Source of the DNA: Candidatus Poribacteria bacterium | Lineage (GTDB): Bacteria > Poribacteria > WGA-4E > WGA-3G | Length of the DNA: 39,177 bases | Direction of reading: 5' to 3' | Assembly: GCA_012270795.1 (NCBI GenBank) | Contig: JAAXHO010000085.1 | Span: 1-39,177, forward strand | Shown here: in pieces, positions 1-6,768 of the stretch | Layout: the number at the start of each line of letters is the position of its first letter | Position numbering within the stretch: position 1 is the stretch's first letter | Notes under the pieces: generated by a model | What the model saw: only the letters and a program-made list of their open reading frames with translations | Told to the model about the DNA's origin: nothing | Databases searched by the model: none | Program-made: the position numbers and the translations under genes

Positions 1-115
1 AAAATAAAAATTGAAGCGTCTCGTAGGTTGGGTTGAACGGAGAACTACTAAAAAATCGCACACAGCACAGAGGTGTCAACGCAACAAAGACACCTGAAAT
101 TACCAAAACCGAGTG

Positions 116-161
116 AAACCCAACGCATCATGACACCCACACGGTTTGAGATGTTGGGTTT
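116..161. repeat. Inverted repeat in the leading intergenic region
   Basis: AAACCCAAC at 116-124 is perfectly complementary to GTTGGGTTT at 153-161, with looser pairing outside (GAGTG at 111 and CACTC at 167). No convincing gene is seen in 1-501; the stretch holds this repeat and two GC-rich palindromes. Confidence 0.6.
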
Positions 162-287
162 CGCTACACTCAATCTGGGGGAAACACCCAAGCAAAAACA
201 CCTACGTCCATATTTGTCCTTTATTTCACAACTCACGTTTAAGCAACATTAAATAATAAATTCCGATTTTCTATCGGGCACGAACCC

Positions 288-312
288 CGTAGGGGCGGGG
301 TTTCCCCGCCCG
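288..312. repeat. GTAGGGGCGGGG-type palindrome, copy 1
   Basis: The arms GGGGCGGGG and CCCCGCCC surround a TTT centre. The same core recurs at 3544-3568 and 3322-3346 and, degenerate, at 3236-3258. A related version is at 392-419 (GTAGGTGCGGTTTCCTAACCGCACC), and another form (GGAGGGGTTTCTAACCCC) is at 6694-6720 and 32350-32372. It behaves as a dispersed intergenic palindromic repeat of REP type; its function is unknown. Confidence 0.8.
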
Positions 313-391
313 TTAGCGACATACAATGTGCAAATTTAATACTGAAAATTGCTTATAGTAAATTCAAAAAATAAATACACACTTTCACCCC

Positions 392-419
392 CGGTAGGTG
401 CGGTTTCCTAACCGCACCG
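392..419. repeat. Palindrome related to the GTAGGGGCGGGG family
   Basis: The arms GGTGCGGTT and AACCGCACC flank a short centre. The GTAGG...GGTTT...AACC layout matches the copy at 288-312, but the bases of both arms have changed together. Such paired change suggests the hairpin itself is what is kept. Confidence 0.7.
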
Positions 420-501
420 ATGCTGAGCGTGTAAGTAATTACAGAACCTACTATAATTATCAAACTCACGTTATTATAAAATCACAAAAAGAGGACTAAA
501 A

Positions 502-957
502 ATGTTTTACACACACGCATTGGTTTTCAGTCCCCGCGGCACAGGCTACGGGATAATCGTAGAAAGACAACATCGAAAATGGGAAGTCGTCCGATCCGGC
601 GTCTTCCACCGTGAACCTGTACCTTATCAAATGGCTTTAGATTGGGTAGTAACAGAGGCAGATAAGCACGACCCACCCCTTGTCATGTTTGGGGCATGGG
701 AGAAACTGCCCAACCCAATTACCATCCTAATAGCAAAGCGACATGTCCCCGTCTTTCAAGTGTCCGAGGCAGAAGCACGACAAGCCGCAATACAGGCACA
801 GGAGCATCTTGACGGATTTTTGGATAAAGTCCATAATGATGAAAAAAGCGATCTAACTCTCGCATTCAACAATTACCTCTCTGTACAAGCACTCGCTGTC
901 GGTTTTTCTGCAGCATACTACCCTGAGATAAACGATGAAGAAGAAGAAACTCCCTAA
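502..957 (+). CDS. Unknown protein, degenerate RuvC/RNase H-like fold suspected
   Basis: A 151-residue protein whose start has a good ribosome site (GAGG about 8 bases upstream). I do not recognise it by family name. Its beginning (FSPRGTGYGII, residues 9-19, followed by a hydrophilic turn and VVRSGVF) resembles the first beta-hairpin of RuvC resolvases (IDPG..TGYGVI). The end (EKSD...ALAVGFSAAY) resembles RuvC's last helix (DAADALAIA). The first catalytic Asp would be Ser10 and the terminal Asp pair is not kept, so resolvase activity is doubtful. The 3' end overlaps the next gene by 23 bases, and that gene overlaps a large terminase, so it probably belongs to a phage packaging set. The RuvC relation is inference from pattern only. 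Confidence 0.7.
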   Translation: MFYTHALVFSPRGTGYGIIVERQHRKWEVVRSGVFHREPVPYQMALDWVVTEADKHDPPLVMFGAWEKLPNPITILIAKRHVPVFQVSEAEARQAAIQAQEHLDGFLDKVHNDEKSDLTLAFNNYLSVQALAVGFSAAYYPEINDEEEETP

Positions 958-1459
958 ACGCGAAATATGGCATGATGAATACTATAAAAACCTACTTGTC
1001 AAGCACGGCTGGAACAAAGCAGCTGTCCGACATATCAACACGCTCTTTTTGGAGGTGCTTGAAGTTGAAGATACCCCAAAAAACCGCGATGCCCTACGGA
1101 GACGAACCCGGAAGATTAACCCCAATTATCCTGAATGTGACCCCGAAATCAGAAAAGAACTGGAGGCTAAAAGACAGGATAAATCGGACGTTTTGAAACA
1201 ATCCCAAACAGACGATTATGACACGTGTAGACTGGTTTTAGAGGTTATTTTAGAGAAGGCAGAAAAATCCTATTTAACATCCGATTTAGAGAACGTGTCC
1301 GTCCGTGATATTATAGATATAATCAAAATGAAACTCGAAATAAATAAACAGGAGGCAAAACTTTATGGACTCTATCCAGAAACGCAACAGAAACTATCTA
1401 TTGAAGATCAAGACAATGCCGGAGAAGACATTTCGGGCGAACTACCAGATATTGATTGA
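935..1459 (+). CDS. Candidate phage terminase small subunit
   Basis: A 174-residue charged protein. The N-terminal half (residues 10-60) is basic and helical, as in a DNA-binding segment. A predicted amphipathic helical region follows at about 95-145, and the C-terminal tail is acidic (EDQDNAGEDISGELPDID). That is the usual plan of small terminase subunits: DNA-binding head, oligomerising helices and a tail that contacts the large subunit. No named motif is recognised. It starts inside the preceding gene (23-base overlap) and runs 95 bases into the large terminase gene in another frame. The call rests on position directly ahead of TerL and on general composition, so it is tentative. Confidence 0.6.
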   Translation: MKKKKLPKREIWHDEYYKNLLVKHGWNKAAVRHINTLFLEVLEVEDTPKNRDALRRRTRKINPNYPECDPEIRKELEAKRQDKSDVLKQSQTDDYDTCRLVLEVILEKAEKSYLTSDLENVSVRDIIDIIKMKLEINKQEAKLYGLYPETQQKLSIEDQDNAGEDISGELPDID

Positions 1460-3179
1460 CGCTCAAAAACTGGAAGCTGCGAAGAAATTGGTAAAAGCAC
1501 GCGGTTATTGGTCACTCCCTTTTTTTGCGAGATTCTTTCTACACCATCATGTCCCTGACCCTTTCGGACAACATCACCATGAAATCTTTGCGCGGCTCAC
1601 ACACGATATGCAGGGTAAGAAACTGAATATCGTAGCACCGCGTGGCTCCGCGAAAAGCACCATCGCAACCATCATCTATCCGATATGGCGTGTCTGTTAC
1701 GCAAAATATGATGAGATCATGAAAAGTAAAGGACACCATCGCGAAAAGTTTATTTTGATTATCTCTAAATCACATCAAATGGCAGCAGCACGTGTGCGTG
1801 ATATTCAAAAGGAATTAGAAAGCAACGATAAAATAATATCACACTTTGGAAACCTCCGCGGAACACGCAATTGGGGGATGAAATCACTTGTCACAGCAAA
1901 CAACATCCAGATCGTTTCTCATGGACGGAGAGGACAAGTGCGCGGCAGTCTGTTTGATGGACACAGACCAACACTCATCATCACCGATGACCTTGATGAT
2001 CCCGAAACCGTGTTGAATGAAAAGGTCCGCGCCAAAGACCTAAAATGGTTCAATGATGATTTACTCCACGCCGGCAGCCTCGACGGCACAACAAACTTTA
2101 TCAACATTGACACCATAAAACATAAATACGCAACAACATCACAACTGATGGACAGACCAGGGTGGGAAACCCTGTTTTTTCAAGCAATACCTCACCCAAA
2201 AGACCTATACCATCCGCTACATGAAGATATCTGGAAACAGTGGGTGCAGTTATACACAGACACTTCTTTACCAGACAAAGAGCAAGCAGACGCATTTTAT
2301 CTACAGCATAAAGAGGATATGACAGCAGACGTTGAGGAACTGTGGCCAGAACGGTTGAAATACATCGATGTTCGCAAAGAGATGTGTGATGTCGGCTACA
2401 ATTCCGTTATGCGTGAACTACAGAACACACCTGTGGATAGAAGACACGCACTCTTCGAAATGGACAAGGCACTCCGTTTCGGTCTCGTACAAGAAGGGTT
2501 TTTGAGAAGCGACAAAGTTTTAGTCCGTTGGAACGAGATCAGCGGTGCCACCGTCTTTTTAGATTGGGCAGGAGGTAAAGACCTAAAAGAGAATTGCTTT
2601 GCTTGCGTTGTCAGCGTTGTGTGGGTCCCACAACCCGGCGGTAGAGACCGCCAGACATCAGATGCCTTTTTAGGGGGCACACACGGATATGTGCTTTTTG
2701 ATTGGCTTGATAAAATCGGACACGAAAAACAGATACAAGCCTGTCTAAATATGATAGATAAACTGCACAGCACACTTAAAAACCGAGACATCAAAATCCA
2801 ACTCGGGATAGAAGGATTTGTCCAAGATACATGGGAAGCACAAAAAAAAGTGATAGAACAGGACTACAAAACCCAACGCGATAAACGGGGAGGGCACGGG
2901 ATATACCCTGCGATAAAGTGGTTACCACGACTACACAACAAATACGACAGAATAGACGCACTACAAGCACCGATTTTCAATAGATGGTTAGGGTTTCATG
3001 AAAAGTTGAGTTCGGAATTCATGACACAGATGAGCGATTATCCAACAGGCGATTACTTGGATGCCCCTGATGCCCTTGAAGGTGCTTGCCAGATACGAGT
3101 CAGCAGATTTGAAAGAGAACGCAGAGAACGTAAAATACGATCTCAACGACAAGCAAAAGCCTTTCACGTCGAGATTTAG
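1365..3179 (+). CDS. Phage terminase large subunit (ATPase and nuclease)
   Basis: A 604-residue packaging motor. The N-terminal ATPase has a Walker A motif APRGSAKST (about residues 92-100) and Walker B LIITDDLDD (about 204-212). The C-terminal RNase H-type nuclease has candidate metal ligands Asp400 (FLDWAGGKD), Glu483 (GIEGF) and the DAPDALEG segment (567-574). Length and domain order are normal, so the gene looks intact. The ATG at 1365 has a strong AGGAGG site just upstream, although this start lies 95 bases inside the preceding gene; a second in-frame ATG at 1416 would shorten that overlap but has a weaker site. No portal, capsid or tail gene follows: a MITE-like repeat begins 7 bases after the stop. 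It may be a prophage remnant or a domesticated packaging gene. Confidence 0.9.
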   Translation: MDSIQKRNRNYLLKIKTMPEKTFRANYQILIDAQKLEAAKKLVKARGYWSLPFFARFFLHHHVPDPFGQHHHEIFARLTHDMQGKKLNIVAPRGSAKSTIATIIYPIWRVCYAKYDEIMKSKGHHREKFILIISKSHQMAAARVRDIQKELESNDKIISHFGNLRGTRNWGMKSLVTANNIQIVSHGRRGQVRGSLFDGHRPTLIITDDLDDPETVLNEKVRAKDLKWFNDDLLHAGSLDGTTNFINIDTIKHKYATTSQLMDRPGWETLFFQAIPHPKDLYHPLHEDIWKQWVQLYTDTSLPDKEQADAFYLQHKEDMTADVEELWPERLKYIDVRKEMCDVGYNSVMRELQNTPVDRRHALFEMDKALRFGLVQEGFLRSDKVLVRWNEISGATVFLDWAGGKDLKENCFACVVSVVWVPQPGGRDRQTSDAFLGGTHGYVLFDWLDKIGHEKQIQACLNMIDKLHSTLKNRDIKIQLGIEGFVQDTWEAQKKVIEQDYKTQRDKRGGHGIYPAIKWLPRLHNKYDRIDALQAPIFNRWLGFHEKLSSEFMTQMSDYPTGDYLDAPDALEGACQIRVSRFERERRERKIRSQRQAKAFHVEI

Positions 3180-3185
3180 ACACGG

Positions 3186-3380
3186 ATTGAGGGGGTGTAA
3201 AGTTTTGGCAAAGGTTATCTCACGTTCAGACACATCGTAGGGGCGGGTCTCCTCGTCCTCGTTGGAACACATCCTATCCATCAGCAGTAGTTGGGATGGA
3301 AATGTGGCAAGGGGTGTTAATCGGGCGGGGAGACCCCGCCCCTACGTGCAGTGCCAAAGACTTTACACACCCCTTCAATT
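3186..3380. repeat. MITE-like element with ~25-bp terminal inverted repeats
   Basis: The left end (3186-3210, GGGGGTGTAAAGTTTTGGC) is complementary to the right end (3352-3380, GCCAAAGACTTTACACACCC) with small indels. Inner arms are two GTAGGGGCGGG-type sequences in opposite orientation (3236-3258 and 3322-3346). Total size is about 195 bp with no ORF of note. The terminal sequence GGGTGTGTAAAG is shared with the element at 32741-32933. No clear target-site duplication was seen. Confidence 0.65.
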
Positions 3381-3459
3381 CAAAAAACTTGATTTTAATA
3401 TTTATATTGCATAGAATAATAGTTGTTAAAGTGAGTTTGATATAAGCAATTTTTTGTAG

Positions 3460-3477
3460 CGCAAACTTTAGTTTGCG
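3460..3477. repeat. CGCAAACT/AGTTTGCG palindrome
   Basis: Perfect 8-bp arms with a 2-base centre, preceded by TTTGTAG. A related palindrome (AGCACAAACT/AGTTTGTGCT) sits at 20841-20863 and another (GCACAATCTG/CAGATTGTGC) at 38712-38732. This is a second family of dispersed palindromes in the window. Confidence 0.6.
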
Positions 3478-3543
3478 TTCCACGAATGCACAAACTAATG
3501 AAGTTTAAATAAATATTCCGGTAATCCAGTACATAAAAATGAT

Positions 3544-3568
3544 CGTAGGGGCGGGGTTTCCCCGCCCG
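3544..3568. repeat. GTAGGGGCGGGG-type palindrome, full copy
   Basis: Identical over 25 bases to the copy at 288-312, about 3.2 kb away. It lies in the gap between the terminase island and the broken genes that follow. The rest of 3381-3600 shows no gene. Confidence 0.8.
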
Positions 3569-3603
3569 TCCATTACCCAATCAATAACTTAATCTTCATA
3601 AGT

Positions 3604-3820
3604 TTGTGCTACAATATGCAGTTATCCGACTACTCAAAAGGCGAAGAAGGGAACTGGCCGGTCAAAAGTGTTTTGTTGGTAGATTATCCCCTTGGTGGCA
3701 AACAGGCATATCTGGATTGGGTTGAATCTGTTTCTTCTATAACAGTCGGCCCGGCTCAGTTAAAAACAATAGCCTCTTACGACAACTACTATGGTGAAAC
3801 GCCGCATCGGAACAGACAGA
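3604..3820 (+). pseudogene. Remnant of a small dimeric alpha/beta-barrel (EthD/NIPSNAP-like) protein
   Basis: The reading frame carries VLLVDYPLGGKQAYLDWV followed by IASYDNYYGETPHR. This pattern recalls small stress-response or EthD-like dimeric barrel proteins, in which such a strand-helix unit ends in a YDN...PHR segment. It has no convincing start (TTG at 3604 or ATG at 3616, neither with a ribosome site). The homologous-looking part stops where a thiamine-diphosphate enzyme fragment begins in another frame near 3791. It therefore looks like a 5' piece of a gene fused by deletion to a different gene. The family assignment is from memory of the pattern and is uncertain. Confidence 0.4.
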
Positions 3821-4261
3821 ATTTATTTCTCAGGCATACTATACCTCAATGGTTTTGCAATTCCCGCTGCTGTTGGTGCTCAACTGGCCAAACCTGGTTC
3901 AAGGCCACTTGTTATTGTCGGAGATGGTGCTTTCCAAATGACAGGCACTGAACTCTCAACGACTATCCGCTACGGACTTAACCCGATTATCCTTGTTTTA
4001 AACAATCAAGGTTACGGCACGATGCGTCCTCTCGTTGAAGGGCCCTTTAACGAGATAGAAAATTGGGACTATACCTGCGTGCCAGAACTCTTGGGCGCAG
4101 GACGCGCTTTTGCTGTCCGTACCGAGGGCGAATTTGACACCGCTATGAAAGCTGCGCTTGCGGAAACGCAACATTTTGTCATGATTGAAGCAAAACTTGA
4201 AAAATCTGACATGTCTCCTGCCCTTATAAGGTTGGCTGAGAAGGTTTCTGAGAAAGTTTAA
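3791..4261 (+). pseudogene. C-terminal fragment of a ThDP-dependent decarboxylase (pyruvate/indolepyruvate decarboxylase-like)
   Basis: The frame encodes the C-terminal thiamine-diphosphate binding domain only: GFAIPAAVGAQLA, the cofactor motif GDGAFQMTGTELSTTIRYG closing with NNQGYGT, and then LGAGRAFAVRTEGE. Full-length enzymes of this family are about 550 residues with three domains; here only about 156 residues remain and the frame is closed by a stop at 3770. The upstream DNA in another frame encodes an unrelated barrel fragment. It is a truncated remnant; an ATG at 3791 exists but has no obvious ribosome site. The domain is recognised with confidence, the exact substrate class is not. 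Confidence 0.8.
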
Positions 4262-4310
4262 GCCTAAAAATAATGTAAGAAGTAACTTCTGTGCTTGTAT
4301 TCCTTAACCG

Positions 4311-4339
4311 TTGACAAAAAAGACGAATCCCGTTAAAAT
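4311..4339 (+). promoter_or_regulatory. Sigma-70 type promoter of the DUF1080 gene
   Basis: TTGACA at 4311-4316, a 17-base spacer, and TAAAAT at 4334-4339, 69 bases before the ATG at 4408. Spacing and hexamers are near consensus. Confidence 0.75.
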
Positions 4340-4407
4340 TGGGGGAAATCCTCAAACCCTAATATAGAGGGTAAATTATAAATGTATAGCATTAGAAAGG
4401 AAAACTT

Positions 4408-5031
4408 ATGTTACAAACACCCCCAGAATCCGCAGTGATTCTCTTTGATGGAAAAGACTTGAGCAACTGGACAGGCCGTGACGGCGAAGCGAAATGGAAA
4501 GTGGAAGGTGACGCTATGATTGTTGAGCCACGCACGGGTGACATATCAAGCAAGGAAACCTTCACAGACCATTTCCTACACCTTGAATTTATGTGTCCTG
4601 ATATGCCTGAAGCAAGTGGACAAGCAAAAGGTAATAGTGGCGTTTTTTTTCAAGGCAGATATGAAATTCAGGTCTTGGATTCTTACGGTATTGATGCACC
4701 CGGGAAAGGTGATTGCGGTGCAATTTACAATCAATTCGCACCACTTGTTAACGCTTGTAAACCGCCACTTCATTGGCAAACGTATGATGTTATCTTCCGT
4801 GCACCTCGGTTCAACGATGCAGGTGAAATGACTGAAAACGTCAGAGTGACCGCCCTACAAAATGGGTTGGTAATCCTCAACAACGTTCAGCTTCCAGGAG
4901 CTACAGCTGGTGGTGCGGGTTCAGGGGTGGCTAAACCGGGCCCGCTACGTTTACAAGACCACGGAAATCATGTCCAATATAGAAACATCTGGGCAGTTCC
5001 ACTCCCACTTGAAGGATCGGACAAATATTAA
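4408..5031 (+). CDS. DUF1080 (3-keto-disaccharide hydrolase-like) protein
   Basis: A 207-residue jelly-roll protein of the DUF1080 family, some members of which hydrolyse 3-keto-glycosides. Typical segments are ILFDGKDLSNW (residues 11-21), NSGVFFQGRYEIQVLDSYG in the middle, LHWQTYDVIFRAPRF, and the C-terminal GPLRLQDHGNHVQYRNIW. No signal peptide is visible, so it appears cytoplasmic, unlike many secreted relatives. The start has AAGGA 8 bases upstream and its own near-consensus promoter. It stands alone between gene remnants, so no operon partner helps assign a substrate. A role in glycoside breakdown is likely from the family. Confidence 0.9.
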   Translation: MLQTPPESAVILFDGKDLSNWTGRDGEAKWKVEGDAMIVEPRTGDISSKETFTDHFLHLEFMCPDMPEASGQAKGNSGVFFQGRYEIQVLDSYGIDAPGKGDCGAIYNQFAPLVNACKPPLHWQTYDVIFRAPRFNDAGEMTENVRVTALQNGLVILNNVQLPGATAGGAGSGVAKPGPLRLQDHGNHVQYRNIWAVPLPLEGSDKY

Positions 5032-5062
5032 AAGTTGCCAATTCCAAATTGTGTGAATTGTT

Positions 5063-5106
5063 ACGTCTATTGTAGGCGAGATTTCAAAACTCCCTACAAT
5101 AGACGT
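5063..5106. repeat. 14-bp perfect hairpin after the DUF1080 gene
   Basis: ACGTCTATTGTAGG (5063-5076) pairs perfectly with CCTACAATAGACGT (5093-5106) around a 16-base loop. It begins 32 bases after the DUF1080 stop. There is no T-run after it, so it may be a transcript-end stabilising hairpin or a mobile repeat rather than a classical terminator. Confidence 0.6.
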
Positions 5107-5127
5107 TATAATACCATTTCTAATTGA
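5107..5127. repeat. Single end of the TATAATACCATTTCTAA repeat
   Basis: TATAATACCATTTCTAATTGA matches the left end of the element at 20804-20925 over 21 bases. Only one end is present here, directly after the hairpin. Confidence 0.55.
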
Positions 5128-5140
5128 CAAATTGCCATAA

Positions 5141-5350
5141 CATATTGTAGGTCCAAATCAACGGTATGAATGCCTTATTGGCATTCCCCGGGTAGAGCTT
5201 GCGAAACCCGACACGTTGGAACACTTTCAAAAAGTCGTTTCAGGTGAAGGTAACGATGTTAATGTGTACGATATTAACGGGTATCGTTACTACGAACTCC
5301 CAAACGGTGAATTGACAAAAGAATATCCATATCCGTTATCAAAAGAATAG
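5141..5350 (+). pseudogene. Start-less ORF remnant
   Basis: A 69-codon open frame with protein-like composition (segments LIGIPRVELAKPDTLEHF and YDINGYRYYELPNGELTKEY) between an in-frame stop at 5138 and a TAG at 5348. It has no ATG and no ribosome site; an internal GTG is the only plausible start. I do not recognise the family. It lies between a repeat and a promoter in a stretch rich in gene fragments, so it is most likely the 3' end of a lost gene. Confidence 0.35.
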
Positions 5351-5363
5351 GAGACATATCCAT

Positions 5364-5393
5364 TTGACAAGACAGAACGTTAAATAGTACAAT
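5364..5393 (+). promoter_or_regulatory. Candidate promoter ahead of the Uma2 fragment
   Basis: TTGACA at 5364-5369, an 18-base spacer, and TACAAT at 5388-5393, 27 bases before the ATG at 5420. Confidence 0.55.
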
Positions 5394-5419
5394 GATTACT
5401 ATGGAATATCAAAAGAGGT

Positions 5420-5644
5420 ATGAAAGCCATGACACAACAAGAGTTTCACGAAATAACGCAAGGGACTCTCACTCCAGAAAAAGTCTCCATGACATTGGCA
5501 GAATTTCTTGAATACGATATAGAGGGTTATGAATACGTTAAAGGAAAATTAGTGCCAATGCCAGTTGTGTATTCTATTAATCTTATAGGTGTGAAATTGC
5601 ATATAAAAAAGCGGAACAAGAAACATTTTGGAAGAAAAAACTGA
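5420..5644 (+). pseudogene. N-terminal fragment of a Uma2 (DUF820) family endonuclease
   Basis: Residues 22-50 (MTLAEFLEYDIEGYEYVKG, then KLVPMP) match the conserved start of Uma2/DUF820 proteins, a PD-(D/E)XK-fold family often expanded in cyanobacteria and in symbionts. Normal members are about 180-200 residues; this one ends at 74 just after the KLVPMP segment, before the catalytic core. No continuation was found in the other frames downstream. The 5' end looks healthy (promoter at 5364, AGAGG ahead of the ATG), so the loss is at the 3' side. Confidence 0.6.
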
Positions 5645-5717
5645 CATGACAACTATTGCGTAATGTGTTGTAACTTGTTCTGACACAATGCATCGCGCGC
5701 TTATCAGGAGAAACTTT

Positions 5718-6668
5718 ATGGAAAATCAACCCTTACCAACAGTACCCAGAAGAAGATTAGGCAGAACAGAATTAAGTATCCCTGTTGTGCCTTATGGCAC
5801 ACAAGGTTTCGGAAACAATTTTGGATTCGTTTCAGATGAAGATGCAATCGCATTGATAAAACATTCGGTATCTATCGGTGTAAATCATTTTGACTGTGCC
5901 CGTTGTTACGGGGACTCCTTGCGGAAACTCGGTTTAGCAATGAAGGAGATTCCGCGCGAAGATGTGATCATCACTGCGCGTCTTTGTTGCCATTCTGCTG
6001 CAGATTGGGGTGGTTATGGACAAGGAAGACCCAATTATTCAGCAGATCGCGCAATAGCCGATCTGGAAGATCAACTTAAGGTACTCAACATTGATTACCT
6101 TGACGGAATGCTGATTCACGATCCACATGAAATTGATCCTACACTTGAAAAGGGTGGAACGCTTGAAGGTTTGCTCAAATGTAAAGAACGCGGACTCGTC
6201 CGCTTTGTCGGTTACGGCATGCACCCTCACGATTTCCACCTAAAAACCATAGCAACAGGTGATGTCGACCTGCTCTTGTGTTTCAACGACTACAACCTTG
6301 TCCGACAGTCTGTCAAAGAAACTATCCTCCCCGCTGCAGCTGAAGCTGATATCGGTGTAATGAACGGTTGGTCAATCTTGCGTGGTATCCTCACCGATGT
6401 GAATATTGACGCAGAAATTGAACGGGGACGGTGGCGGAAAGAGGGAGATGTCGCCGCAGCATACCCAATATGGCAATGGTGCGTTGAGGAAGGGGTCAGT
6501 CTGCTACAACTTGCAATACAGTTCTGTTTGAAAGAGGAAAGAATACACGGAAATAACATCGGAAGCCTAAACGTTGAGCAATTAGAGGCGAATGTCCGAG
6601 CAGCAAGCACACCGATTCCAGACAATGTCTGGGAAAAATACGAAGCAAAGTTCGGATCAAATAACTAA
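5718..6668 (+). CDS. Aldo/keto reductase family protein with altered catalytic tetrad
   Basis: A 316-residue TIM-barrel oxidoreductase. The start at 5718 is chosen because AGGAG lies 8 bases upstream; an in-frame ATG at 5688 has no such site. The N-terminal RRRLGRTELSIPVVPYGTQG is typical of the family. Of the catalytic tetrad, Asp59 and Tyr64 (HFDCARCYG) and His134 (DGMLIHDPHE) are present, but the lysine strand reads VIITARLC, so the Lys position appears to be Arg88. The family reduces carbonyls with NADPH; the Lys change suggests altered chemistry. Neighbours give no pathway. The alignment of the Lys position is by eye. Confidence 0.85.
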   Translation: MENQPLPTVPRRRLGRTELSIPVVPYGTQGFGNNFGFVSDEDAIALIKHSVSIGVNHFDCARCYGDSLRKLGLAMKEIPREDVIITARLCCHSAADWGGYGQGRPNYSADRAIADLEDQLKVLNIDYLDGMLIHDPHEIDPTLEKGGTLEGLLKCKERGLVRFVGYGMHPHDFHLKTIATGDVDLLLCFNDYNLVRQSVKETILPAAAEADIGVMNGWSILRGILTDVNIDAEIERGRWRKEGDVAAAYPIWQWCVEEGVSLLQLAIQFCLKEERIHGNNIGSLNVEQLEANVRAASTPIPDNVWEKYEAKFGSNN

Positions 6669-6681
6669 ATTATCAACAACG

Positions 6682-6768
6682 TATCTCATAAATGGTAGGA
6701 GGGGTTTCTAACCCCGATTTACTGCACACACGATCCGATGAATTTGCAAAAATCGCATTTATGAGATA
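6682..6768. repeat. 13-bp perfect inverted repeat between convergent genes
   Basis: TATCTCATAAATG (6682-6694) is perfectly complementary to CATTTATGAGATA (6756-6768). The right arm covers the last codons of mutY. The pair encloses a GGAGGGG-type palindrome. It could act as a two-way transcript end between the aldo/keto reductase gene and mutY, although no T-run is present. Confidence 0.55.
6694..6720. repeat. GGAGGGGTTTCTAACCCC palindrome, copy 1
   Basis: The core GGAGGGGTTTCTAACCCC plus GATTT is repeated at 32350-32372. It is related in layout to the GTAGGGGCGGGG family. Confidence 0.7.

Noticed and set aside
2396-2794. Long open frame on the minus strand inside the large terminase gene
   Set aside because: It lies wholly within a gene with clear motifs, has no ribosome site and its translation (Cys/Ser-rich) does not look like a protein.
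288-3568. CRISPR-like array from the repeated GTAGGGGCGGGG palindromes
   Set aside because: Spacing is irregular (hundreds to thousands of bases) and there are no cas genes; they are dispersed palindromes.
5420-5644. A complete toxin-antitoxin or small nuclease gene
   Set aside because: The Uma2 pattern breaks off before the catalytic core, so a fragment is more likely.
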